A DNA stretch of 64,000 nucleotides from assembly GCA_020744425.1 (NCBI GenBank), contig JAGMUV010000050.1, positions 167,262 through 231,261 of the forward strand, in the 5' to 3' direction. Of this stretch, positions 20,183 through 29,989 are shown one piece after another. Within the stretch, counting starts at the first letter, position 1. Every line of letters begins with the position of its first letter. The DNA is from Dactylonectria macrodidyma (lineage: Eukaryota > Ascomycota > Sordariomycetes > Hypocreales > Nectriaceae). The notes below the pieces were generated by a model. It made no database searches, was not told the origin of the DNA, and was given only the letters and a program-made list of their open reading frames with translations. Both the position numbers and the translations under genes were made by a program.

Positions 20183-20480
20183 CAGGGATGGACATCGAAC
20201 GAACGGGAATCGAATCGATAGATTCATTCGATGCCAAGTCTTACGAATGTCGAATCGAATTTCTTGGCATTCGATTCGATGTCGAATCTGCGGCGCGCCC
20301 ATTCGATTCGCATCGAATCGAATGTGACATGTCCTGTTCGATGTTCGAATGCATCGATTCGAATGTGGGGCATCCCATTCGACATTCGGAACCGTACAGG
20401 TCACCATATGATTCGACATCGAATCGATCGCCCCCACCCGTTCGATCGAAAATCGATCGATTCGGTCGAACAGAGAGACG
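20183..20480. repeat. Left TTCGATTCGA array of hAT-2
   Basis: More than a dozen copies of TTCGATTCGA or its half TCGAAT occur here, separated by short variable spacers (GAATCTGCGG, GTGACATG). The right end at 25130-25447 has the same design and shares spacer words. Arrays like this near hAT ends are usual transposase-binding regions. Confidence 0.75.
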
Positions 20481-22224
20481 CGATGTGCGAATCATGACCA
20501 AGGGGTGGATTCAGCGCGATTCGCAGACGCGTTAAGAGGCCCCTGGCACTCTCCTCGACGCGACAAGTGCAACGTGATCAACGCTGACAACAATTCATCT
20601 TAATGCTAAGATGTGTTAGCAAGTACATAACATGACCCTAAAAGCCCATAGCATGCTAGGTACCCTGCAACTACAGCAATCATCCCTGTCACGGCCCTGT
20701 CTAACCGCCCCCCAGCCCGGAACGGATTAACGCGCCGGCCACCGCGAATTACCACCAGGTTTACCAGTTGGGAATGACTCCCATGGTGTGACGGGAACGT
20801 CTGGAGCGCTGGACCTAAGGGTGGGGTCGATACGTAACTGGGGCGCACGGGGCAGGCCACAGGGACTATCAACGCGTCTACGCGTCTACGCGCCTGCCCG
20901 CTTTCTCTCTTTCCTCTTCATCGTAGTATTCTCGCAATACAGTGGCATTACTTCTTGAGTTGATCTCATCTGGCCCGTGACACATGGTCACAATCCCGAC
21001 AAACAACCCACCAGCAGGTGCTTTACAGGAATGTAACGGACAACCCAATTTTAACTTTGTAATAAAACACTGAGTCGGTTTCTATGAGGAATATATATGT
21101 CGCGTGGGGTGGTTGAAGTATGAGTTATTGTTTTTGTAAAATACAACCTCCCAAGTTAGGAGGTACCAAGGTCGTCATATAAAGTAGGTGGGGCTTACAG
21201 TAGTTTTTAACGCAGGAGTATAGGGTATGTTTGTCCCAGTAACAGGCCGCTATACAGAGAGGGGATCACCAAAAACACGCCGCTTTTTCTGCAGAATAAT
21301 AAGAAGGAAGCAAAAAGAAAAGAAAAGGAAAACAAAAAAAACTGTCTCCGTATTTCTCTCTACTAAAAGGTTTTTTACTGATGCCAGCTTTGGCATGATC
21401 AGATGAATATGTCCGGCTCGAAGTTTTCACGCATTGGCGAGATTCATGATCTTCCTGCCCCCCTCTTTAACTTTTTGGTTGTCTCGGGGACCTGCGCCTA
21501 AAGCCAGCTTTGCCTGTGAACCGATGTACCAGCGACTTCACAGGTGCATCCACTTAGAGCCTCAACTTCAAGTCCCCACCGTTCCGCCCCCTCACGTGAA
21601 CCGTTTACGAAAATCTCAAGAATCCATTCTGAGTTGACGCCAGATTGGAATGAGCACAAATGCAAAGCCGGTATGGGGACTCGGCTGAGGAACGGGATGG
21701 CTTTTTTTCAAGGTTGGCCCGTAGTGATGCGTCTGTGCTTGTAGCATGAGCCAATAGGAGCCTCTGACGCAAGTGGAACAGGGAATATATGGAATCTTAC
21801 CCCACCGTCTGTGGACCTAATCAACGAGACCCCGATTTGGCTGGTTGCCAAGTACTGAGAGCTTGGTGGAGCGACACTTAGGAGAATCTCCGTACACCAA
21901 TGGTCGGAACAAAGTTTGGCTTCTTACATACAATGGCGGCTTCACGCGCGACTCCCTCGCCTTGGGCGCGCCAGGTCGTCGTTCGCGCTGCTCGCGAATG
22001 CTTCATTAATCGCACAAGACTTTGCATGTTTAGCGGCAGTGGAGATGTCGCGAATTTCGCGTTAACGACAAAATGGGCGTAATATACGCGTATTATTAGC
22101 CTCAATGCCTGTCCAGTCAGTGATGGATGGATGGATTTAAGTTAAGCTTCAGTGCAGTCTCAATGGCTTCCAACAACCTCGACCCACGCGACCCATCTGT
22201 CCGACTAGCTAAACTAACTGCATC
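20481..22224. other. Non-coding interior of hAT-2
   Basis: No ORF with a recognisable domain is present. There is a short GCGTCTAC tandem triplet near 20873-20890 and an A-rich run near 21300-21340. It may be a long leader of hAT-2 or foreign sequence captured within it. Confidence 0.4.
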
Positions 22225-22227
22225 ATG

Positions 22228-24941
22228 ATGTCCTCCGAACCATTCTCTTTGAGCCCTTCGTCCTGGAATCAACCAGGCGTGATGGAGCGCGATGAATTCT
22301 CTTCTTCGCCAGCCGCCCCGTCTCCAGGAACCTCATTACCAGCGACGCCATCGCCCCGTCCTCGCGGGACTGCCGCCGATTTTATTCAGGTCGATTGGAC
22401 ACTCTGGGGCCGCTAAGAGTGGGCCAAATGGCCCGGATTCGAGCGTTATACTGGCGGCCAAGACACGAGGGCATGGTGGCAACAATATGGGTATCGCGTT
22501 AAGGACCGTTCCACCTCGCGGCAGGGAAATAAGCTGAAGTGGATCTGCGCCGACTGCTTTGCCCGAGGTTTCAAGAAGAAGTCAGACTTCTGTTTCGTCT
22601 GCTCGACAGGAGTCGCCATCAGGAAACACCTACTCAAAGCCCACGGGATTCTTGTAAGTGTGTGCCTCTCCTCTACGGTTTGATAACGTGCTGATTTGGC
22701 AGGCCCCGAACAAAGTTGTCAGCCCCGTGGGGGGCTCATTTCTAGATGACAGGACCATCACCGACTTCATCGATGCCGACTTCAATAATCCCCACGACCA
22801 GTTTCTTCTCAGCAAGCTGCGTGGAAGATTCAGCAGCAAAGGCCTCCGAGTACTCCTCCTCGACTGGATTACCTACCATAACCTGCCGTTCAACATTGTC
22901 AATACCGAGCGATTCCAGCGGATCCTTCTCTATGGCAATCCCCTCCTTGATGTGACCCACATTCCATCTGCGAAGACGCTGCTTCGCATGCTCGAATCCG
23001 AGTATAGGGGTGCCGTTGGGCCGGTAACCGAAGTATTGCGCAGCGCTCGATCCCAGATTCATTTTCTCCTTCGACGGTTGGACATCCAAGTCGTACACTT
23101 CGTTTCTTGGGATCAACGCTCAATTCATTGATGACCACTTTGTCCAACACCGAATCCTCCTTGGGCTTCGACCTCTCTCGGGCAGACACAACGGTGCTTC
23201 ACTTGCCGATGAGGTCGCTGATACGCTCGCATTCTGGCAAATCAACGACCCGGACAAGGTTGGCTACTTCACGCTGGACAATGCTGCCAACAATGACACC
23301 TGCATGGACGATCTTGCCTTTGAACACGGCTTCTCAGCTGAAGAGCGACGGATCCGCTGCGCTGCGCATATCTTCAACCTTTGCGTGCGGGCAATGCTAT
23401 ACGGTTCGAAGCGAGAGAACTTCGCGGCAATCATCGCTGCCGATGGTGACGATCAAGATGACGATGAGGAGCTAGTTGATCAAGCTATCGACGAGGCCCT
23501 GGATGTAGAGATGGAAGACGGCACGGATGAAGACTTTGAAGCGAACACTGCCGTTGGTATCCCAGAAGAGGACTTCCTATCATCCCACCCAGCCCCGGAG
23601 GAGATCAATGGAGCCACTTTCAGGGAGTACAGCCAGAACGGCGCCCCAGGAATGCTTCACAACATCGGGATTCAGCTGCGAGCGACTACACAGCTGTACG
23701 AGCAGTTTCTTCAGTCTCAGCGCAAGGAATCCGGCCATGAATCAACACTTCACTGAGTCTTCAACAATGCCACCAGATGGAACTCGGACATGCGGATAAT
23801 GGAGAGGGCCCTTCGTCTCCGCCCGGCTCTCAATACATTCTTCAATGACGTTCAGAACCGTTGGGAAACTGAGGGCCTTTGTGACAAACCGAAACCGGCA
23901 GTTCTGCAATACCGCTTAAGTGCGTACGACTGGAAGGTTATCGAGGTGCTTGTCAAGCTTCTGAAGCCTTTTGAAATCGCCACCAAGCAACTTCAGGGCG
24001 ACGGTATTCCCGACGCGAGGTCGACTTGTGGTAGTTTCGATGAATACTTCCCTGTCTTCGAGATCCTACTTGACCACCTCGAAGGAGCTATCGAAGGCAC
24101 AATCTTTGAAGAAGTTGAGGATCCAGTGAGCAAGGAGAAGAAGGACGTCGAAGTCGCCATCTACGACGGGCTCGATAGCAGAACCCGTAGATTGCTCAAG
24201 GTCTTTATCAAGCTCGGATGGAAGAAGCTGCACAAGTACTACAACCGTCTGACTAGCGCAGCTTATGCCGGCGCTGTTGTCTTCAACCCGGCGAAGAAGT
24301 GGCGCCTTCTCGATCAACTGTGGTCTCGAGTGCCTTCCCGTAAGGCCAAGGGTTGGCGATTAGAGTACGAAGCCAAGCTCTTGGAGATCTGGGAGAGTTA
24401 CAGGGAACGCGACGTTGACTGCGAAGTCTTCGCTACATCTGACGAGGCCTCAATGGGTTACATTGAGCGGAGACTTGCCAGGAGTGTAGCTGGGTCGCCA
24501 TGCGCCCAGGGTTCGTCCTTGGCAGCGTCCAGTGCCCGCAAGAGCACCCGAAAGACGAAACACACCACAGCGGGAGCGACTGCTGATGACGAATATGCTC
24601 GGTACTGTGCTGAGGATGTTGTCAACAGTCACCACTACAGAAGCAGACCGATTGACTGGTGGAAAATCAACAGGAATCGGTACCCGCGACTGTCTCTGAT
24701 GGCGGTTGATATGCTCACCATCCCATCGTCGTCTGCGGAGAGCGAGAGGACATTTAGCAGTGCAGGACGTATGACGGCACCGTTGAGAAGCCGGCTGAGG
24801 AGGGAGATAGTGGCGATGGCTCAGTGCATTCGATCGTGGAGTAAAGCTGGGATCTACACGCCTTCACTGCCGCTAGTTAGCCTCAGTGATGATCAATGGG
24901 TTGACGCACTTGCGTCGCTGAAGGGGACGAGTGACATTTAA
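22228..24941 (+). pseudogene. hAT-2 transposase pseudogene
   Basis: A BED-like zinc region (CADCFARG...CFVCSTG...HLLKAHGI, 22540-22650) is followed by an intron starting GTAAGTG. The hAT core comes next (YFTLDNAANNDTC near 23260; IRCAAHIFNLCVRAML near 23350), then NATRWNSD, and the C-terminal dimerisation block SSSAESERTFSSAGR near 24720-24770. Lesions: an in-frame TAA at 22414-22416, a one-base shift near 23065-23075 just before the FDGWTSKSY motif, and an in-frame TGA at 23754-23756. Everything after 23757 is open for 395 codons. Dead, but only moderately old. Confidence 0.85.
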
Positions 24942-25129
24942 TCTGCCTAGTACCTGCCTTTGCACAATTGACGATGTTCTGCGATGTCTTATCTGAAGCC
25001 GTGATACCTTCTAAACCCGCTCTGCACCTCTCACCACTCTTCTGTCGGGGTATGACGGCATGACGGCCTGGTGATGATGACAACGGTCCATTTGGTTCTA
25101 GGTCCTATTGGTGTTTCGGTCTCCGCCGG

Positions 25130-25447
25130 GATTATTTCTACGTTCGATCGAGTTCGAATCGAATTCGATCGAATCTTGGCATTCGATAGATATCGAATCT
25201 ACGGAAGACATGTTCGATTCGAGTCGAATCTACGGCACAAGAATTGTGGCGCGTTCGATTCGATACGAATCTGCGGGAGATGTGTTCGATTCGAGTCGAA
25301 TCTACAGGACAAGAATTGTGGCACGTTCGATTCGATACGAATCTGTGGGAGATGCGTCCGATTCGATTCGAATCTACGGGGTCACATTCGATTCGAACGC
25401 CAAGCCTTGGCGTTCGATTCGATAGATTCGTAAGATGTCCACGCCTG
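25130..25447. repeat. Right TTCGATTCGA array of hAT-2
   Basis: Repeated units of the form GTTCGATTCGAGTCGAATC alternate with ACAAGAATTGTGG spacers. Two adjacent units of about 75 bp (near 25219-25290 and 25295-25365) are nearly identical. The array mirrors 20183-20480 and ends in the inferred element terminus. Confidence 0.75.
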
Positions 25448-25930
25448 GTTACAAGGTGGGACCTGTGCTCTTTGGCTAGCAACCAAGGACGAGACTGATA
25501 CCGCCCGGCGTTGGATTGGTACAAAGGTAATTGTCTGCAGAGTCTAGTCATTTAGCCCAAGGCGTGAGAAACCGACAGTCAAACATTTTTCCAATAAGTT
25601 CCCGCAGGCTAGCAAGCTTCTCCTTCAACCTCGTTTACGCTGCAGAACATGGCTCGATCGCTCTCTTGGTCATCTCGCCTTGAGCTTGGCCGGAGTGTAG
25701 TATACAATGCAGTGTAGCAAATGAAGCCTGTAGGACCCAAGACTTTGCGAACCGAGCCTCAGATGTTTGGGTTGGATGCCGAGGGGGAGTGGGATGTTGA
25801 ACTTGGTTGTGTCTTCCCGTCCTCAACTCCTCTCTCTACCATGTCTTGTGCGATACAGTGTGGTGTGGCCCTGAGTCCCTGGAGTCTCATCCACCATGGC
25901 CGACTTGAGTAGTGACAGCACATTTATACC
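25448..25930. other. Flank between hAT-2 and the interrupted host reading frame
   Basis: Only short ORFs. Probably contains the upstream region of the reading frame that begins at 25931; no motif could be assigned. Confidence 0.35.
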
Positions 25931-26193
25931 ATGCCTTGGTTCTCAATGCTCTGGCTTGACATCATGCCCGTGGGATCCACCGTGGGTAAATCAATGTATA
26001 CCGGTAGAAACAAAGATCAATATCCGCCCTATAGTCCTTATTGCTCTAAATTCCAACTCTGGGGTTTATCAGAAATCTGCACGGCTGCTAGCCTGTTGGT
26101 ATGGTACCTGGCCTTCTGCTGCCGTGCATTCCGCAGCCCTAGTCACTACTCTGAAACCATCCATCTCTACATGTTCGTCCAAACCTTTCTTGC

Positions 26194-26359
26194 TGTCAAA
26201 CGATATTCCGCCCCAGCCGAGGAGGCGTCCCGACCCACTTGGACACCATTCTTGTGTATATAACTGGGACCTTCGTCCTCTTGACTTGAGCAGTGATTAA
26301 GGCCAATTTGACTCTCTACAACCCTCACATGCATGACATCTTTCCATTTACATGTGACA
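26194..26359 (+). repeat. 5' LTR of the copia element
   Basis: 166 bp, TG...CA ends with a 5-bp inverted terminus (TGTCA/TGACA). A TGTATATAA box near 26256 is a likely TATA element for the genomic transcript. 164 of 166 positions match the 3' LTR by eye. Confidence 0.93.
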
Positions 26360-26373
26360 GGTTATGAGCCCGG
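26360..26373 (+). other. Primer-binding site resembling the initiator-tRNA anticodon arm
   Basis: Directly after the 5' LTR the sequence GGTTATGAGCCCG is complementary to the anticodon stem-loop of tRNA-iMet (GGGCUCAUAACC). This is the half-tRNA priming arrangement known for Drosophila copia and some fungal elements, rather than priming from the tRNA 3' end. Confidence 0.7.
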
Positions 26374-26844
26374 GCTGGCTCTCAAACGCTAAGTGTTGCC
26401 ATTTTAAGCTAATTTTCGACTGTCACAGAGATCGACATCGATGATTCGTTCTGTCGCCATCAAGGGAAAAAGCCCCACCGCTCACCTCCGTCGACTCACG
26501 GAGAGCCCTGCGGCCTGCCTTCGTGCAAGACGATGCTATTGGTCCAAGGCATCAGGGATAGCTTCAGGCAACATAATTGCTGCCTGTATTTTCACGGCTG
26601 CCTGCAGCACGTCTAGGCTACAGCTTTATCCAACAAGCAGCAGATGACAATGAGGCAGAAAGAAAACACAACTCCCTCATAAGGAGAAGAGAGCTTTCCA
26701 CTGCCATAAAATGTCATGCTATTAAAGAAAAGACGATTTTCAAACAACTACCACTCACCAACCTTCGTCAATTCAGTCTCCCGCTAATTTTGTAATGCAG
26801 AGTTATCCTTCTATCCGTTACCCTGCCTCCCTACTATCTTCACG

Positions 26845-27753
26845 ATGGACAACACTGTATCTGGACTGCAGAAGATAACCAAGCTTGAATCCCCTGACCA
26901 ATATATCAAATGGCACAGAGAGATCACAGACTTCCTGAGCACCCACAATTACGGCCGACTCTTCAACGCTCTCAAGGAGCCACCCGTCAAGCTGCAGTCG
27001 GACACTGAACGAGACTACGCCAATGTCCTTGAGAAGTGGGAAGAGAAGCAAGATAACGCATGCAATTGCGTACGTGCGACTCTTGGCTTCAATGCTCGAG
27101 AGATTGTCAAACCAACAACCGAGAAACCATTCAGCCGGCTGCACGAGGTCCTAGAAGCCGTTGAGGAGCACTACAAGCCAACCGGGAGTGCCAACTACCA
27201 GGAACTGGATCGGATCTACCATGAGCTATCCCTAGAAAACTACAAAGGTGTTATGAACTTTACCTCAAAGCTCCAGGAAGCCAACAATCAACTACTGGGG
27301 ATTGATCCAACCCTTGGTTACAACACTCCGCAGCTCGTCAACAAATTTCTAATCGGACTAGGAGACGACTTCTCAACCTTCAGAACGACATTCTATCAGA
27401 CTCATCAACTGATTCCAGAAAAGGATAAGAAGGGAGAGATCAAAACCCCTGGGGTCTCCTGGCATAAAACCATTCGAGAGGCCCAACATTTCGAGAAGAA
27501 CCAGAAGACAGAGGAACAAGCCAAAGTTGCTCTCCTAGCTACTAAGAGACGCCGAGACGACCGAGAGAAGTGTGGCCACTGCAAAAGACCAGGCCACGGT
27601 GAAGACAGGTGCTGGTACCTACACCCAGAACTTCGACCAAAACGTCCCAGGACCAACGATCGCCAAAAGGTCTCTGAGTTGTCGGCTCAGGATAACCAGA
27701 AGGAAGATTTACCTGTGGCTGCTCTCCCAACCATCGCCGAAAGAAGGGATTGA
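26845..27753 (+). CDS. copia gag
   Basis: A 302-residue ORF from ATG 26845. It contains the copia gag (UBN2-like) region with a YIKWHREITDFL N-terminal part, and ends in a CCHC zinc knuckle, CGHCKRPGHGEDRC, at about residues 247-260. Gag forms the virus-like particle of the retrotransposon and binds its RNA. The ORF stops at a TGA (27751-27753) followed by CTAG, and the same frame then runs on into protease. That arrangement could permit stop-codon readthrough or could be a simple nonsense mutation. Otherwise intact. Confidence 0.88.
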   Translation: MDNTVSGLQKITKLESPDQYIKWHREITDFLSTHNYGRLFNALKEPPVKLQSDTERDYANVLEKWEEKQDNACNCVRATLGFNAREIVKPTTEKPFSRLHEVLEAVEEHYKPTGSANYQELDRIYHELSLENYKGVMNFTSKLQEANNQLLGIDPTLGYNTPQLVNKFLIGLGDDFSTFRTTFYQTHQLIPEKDKKGEIKTPGVSWHKTIREAQHFEKNQKTEEQAKVALLATKRRRDDREKCGHCKRPGHGEDRCWYLHPELRPKRPRTNDRQKVSELSAQDNQKEDLPVAALPTIAERRD

Positions 27754-28728
27754 CTAGCCGATCAATCGGAGATAGCTGGAATCCCAGCAGAATCTGAAAT
27801 TGGCGCCCTCTTCGCCCAAACAAGTCTCGCAGCCACACCTGTGCCCAAAGTCCAAAGGACACTCGAGAAACTCTCAAAAACCTACATCTTCGACTCAGGC
27901 ACATCACAACACACTTTCACGTCCAAAGAGAACTTTGTGAGCCTAAGACCTTATTCCGGAGATGGGATCCTTGGTGTCGGAGGCAAGATCACCCATCCAA
28001 AGGCTACTGGGACCTACAAAGTTGCTACCTCCGTGAACGGAAAACACAGCTTTGCACTTCTCAAAGATGCCCTCTGGAACCCAGAGGCCGGTGTCAACTT
28101 AATCAGCATCTCACAGCTTACAGCAAACGGCATAAAAGTCGAATTTTGTGCCGATTTTGCTGCAGCTTGGTCAGGGAAGGAGCTTCGCATGACTGCAATA
28201 CAACGGAGTGGCCTATACTTCCTAAACCAGGATCGGGATTCAACCCTTCTATCTGCTGCTTATGCAGCCTATTCGATTTCAGATCCAACACTTCAGATCT
28301 GGCACGGCAGACTTGCGCACCTCTCTGAGCAGGGCATCAAACAACTTATGGACATGTCCACAGGGATCAAGCCTATTCAGAGGACCTGCTTATGCCAAGG
28401 CTGTGCGCTAGGCCGTCTCAAACAGGTTCCACACAAGGGAAAGATTCGCAAAGGCACAAGACCACTCGAATACTTGCACGCCGACATTTCAGGGCCTTTC
28501 CACATTGAAGGCTACGGCGGAGAGCGATACTGGGCTGTGTTCACTGACGACTTCACTCAATTTGCCTGGGTATTCCCTATCAAACATCGATCTGACTTTC
28601 TCGCCTGTCTCAAGTCTGTATTGGATACGGTAGAGCGACCAGAACGCCGTTGTTATAACCTTCACATCGACGTAACTGGCCTCAACACATGGTCACCGTG
28701 GGGGAGTTGTCCTGGCACCCGCCGTTAG
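27754..28728 (+). pseudogene. copia pol, truncated (protease and partial integrase)
   Basis: In the same frame as gag after the TGA. The protease motif FDSGTSQHTF lies near 27889, the GAG-pre-integrase zinc region with HGRLAH...CLCQGC near 28303-28400, and the start of the integrase core with HADISGPF and FTDDFTQFAWVF near 28480-28580. The frame ends shortly after, where an internal deletion joins to the 3' non-coding end. The second and third catalytic residues of integrase, and all of reverse transcriptase and RNase H, are missing. Confidence 0.88.
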
Positions 28729-28780
28729 AGTGTAACCAAGCGGTCGGAGGTAAGGTCCCTCGGACTGGAACGAGTGGGAG

Positions 28781-28946
28781 TGTCAAACGATATTCCGCCC
28801 CAGTCGAGGAGGCGTCCCGACCTACTTGGACACCATTCTTGTGTATATAACTGGGACCTTCGTCCTCTTGACTTGAGCAGTGATTAAGGCCAATTTGACT
28901 CTCTACAACCCTCACATGCATGACATCTTTCCATTTACATGTGACA
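28781..28946 (+). repeat. 3' LTR of the copia element
   Basis: 166 bp, two differences from the 5' LTR. It is preceded by a purine-rich tract (GGAACGAGTGGGAG, 28767-28780) that fits a polypurine tract for plus-strand priming, and followed by the target duplication CTTGC. Confidence 0.93.
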
Positions 28947-29380
28947 CTTGCTTCCATCAGTGCTGTTTCAGAGCTCATCCCTATTTGCATTCTGGGACTG
29001 CTACTGACTTCTTTATCTGGGCTCGCCTTGACCCTTTCAATAGAAGAACCAGGTTCACATCACAAGACACGACAACCCCTGATACCTCAAAGCTCTCGAA
29101 CAGTGGCGGGCACGGCGTCTCAGAAACCCGAAGCATGCGCCATCAAGAAGCATTGTCTGAATTACGACTGAGAGATGGCCTCGACGTCTTCGGCATCCTT
29201 ATCTGTCTCCTACGCTGACGTGGTCGGAGTGCCTTGTACCTGCACAGTTTCCTCCTATCGACTCTGCGGATGAAGCAGCCTTCCACCAGTTCACGGTCTC
29301 GATAGCGTCATCAGGGCTAAGCCACTATCCCTTCTTATCCTCAATAAACACCTTTGAGGAAGTCCCCATGAGTCAGCCGA

Positions 29381-29989
29381 TTAAAGTACAACGCTATCAA
29401 TTATCTCCAGTCTGTACGCCTTAGTAACCAGAGCTTGAAAAGAGATGCGAGAGGGCTCCGTTACCTGGACTTCATCTTTGCCTCCCCCGTCGTCGTTCTT
29501 CAACCGATGCTGCGCGTTCACACATTCCGCATGGGCCGCAATAACACTGTTGACATATACAATCTCGTCTTGAAGCTCACGAATCCTGGCCATTAGTGCA
29601 GCATTCTCCTGCTTGCGTCTTTCTAAGCGGGATGGTAGACCCTCATGTTTTAATTCCGATGGTGGTAGCCTTTGGGCAGTGCCGCATTCAACTAGCTCCT
29701 CCGACATCATGCTATTCGTAACCTGTGGAGCTATGCGTGAGGAAAGATCAGAGAGGAGACTAATAAAGGGACTCTGGTGAATTACAATTACGTACCTGAT
29801 GTATGACGGGCTAGTCGAGACACAAAGCTGAAGCACTGAAGCTGATATCATCAGTAGACAAACTGGCTTCCTCTCTTGCACTCTCTTGGAAATCTGGGCA
29901 TGGGCCGACTGTATTACCATAGGATACATTTTAACAGCCACAATTAGCCAAATCACCATGCGCATACCAAAAATACCGCTGCACTGCAA
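29381..29989 (-). CDS. Hypothetical protein with a bZIP-like coiled coil
   Basis: The 202-residue ORF has a mixed hydrophobic N-terminus. At about residues 115-160 is a heptad-patterned stretch (LERRKQENAALMARIRELQ followed by DEIVYVNSVIAAHAEC) resembling the zipper of fungal ATF-type bZIP proteins, including the terminal H-x-x-C. No basic region is visible in this frame. The true gene may have an upstream exon, or this may be a relic. The N-terminal third does not look like a bZIP protein and may be intron translated in frame. Weak call. Confidence 0.35.
   Translation of the reverse strand: MQCSGIFGMRMVIWLIVAVKMYPMVIQSAHAQISKRVQERKPVCLLMISASVLQLCVSTSPSYIRYVIVIHQSPFISLLSDLSSRIAPQVTNSMMSEELVECGTAQRLPPSELKHEGLPSRLERRKQENAALMARIRELQDEIVYVNSVIAAHAECVNAQHRLKNDDGGGKDEVQVTEPSRISFQALVTKAYRLEIIDSVVL

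Larger units (their letters stand above)
20183..25447 (+). mobile_element. hAT-2: decayed hAT transposon with motif-array ends
   Basis: The left end starts CAGGGATGGACATC at 20183 and the right end finishes GATGTCCACGCCTG at 25447, a plausible imperfect hAT terminal inverted repeat. The flanking 8-mers (GTTGATGA, GTTACAAG) do not match, so the duplication is lost or one end was replaced. Both ends carry dense arrays of a TTCGATTCGA palindromic motif. The interior holds a transposase with several lesions plus about 1.7 kb of non-coding sequence before it. The 5.3-kb span is long for a hAT, so an internal insertion or composite origin is possible. Confidence 0.6.
26194..28946 (+). mobile_element. 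Ty1/copia retrotransposon, internally deleted, with intact LTRs
   Basis: Two 166-bp LTRs (26194-26359 and 28781-28946) start TGTCA and end TGACA and differ at only two C/T positions. The 5-bp target duplication CTTGC flanks the element (26189-26193 and 28947-28951). The interior encodes gag, protease and the first part of integrase, then jumps to the 3' end: the rest of integrase, reverse transcriptase and RNase H are absent. At 2.75 kb it is about half the usual copia length. It cannot move on its own but keeps every cis signal, so mobilisation in trans by an intact relative is plausible. Confidence 0.93.
25931..29171 (+). pseudogene. Small host membrane-protein reading frame split by a copia element
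   Basis: Reading from the ATG at 25931 to 26193 and, after removing the copia element and one copy of its 5-bp target duplication, continuing at 28952-29171, gives one uninterrupted frame of 160 codons. The junction lies inside a hydrophobic helix (LYMFVQTFLA then SISAVSELIP). The product has at least three hydrophobic segments and no family that I recognise; it could be a short or partial transporter-like protein. Frame continuity across a precise insertion supports a real gene, although an open frame of this size could arise by chance. An alternative upstream exon is not excluded. Confidence 0.45.

Noticed and set aside
20024..20535. Similar long overlapping frames at the left array
   Set aside because: Same reason: a by-product of the palindromic motif.
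20873..20896. Tandem GCGTCTAC-like words that might be a start of a larger repeat or replication element
   Set aside because: Only about three units and no further structure around them.
20175..25455. 8-bp target duplication for hAT-2
   Set aside because: The flanking 8-mers GTTGATGA and GTTACAAG share only their first three bases, so no duplication was annotated.
25138..25551. Overlapping open frames in the TTCGATTCGA array that look like a repetitive protein
   Set aside because: The repeats lack stop codons in several frames because of the motif itself; no start context or flanking gene supports translation.
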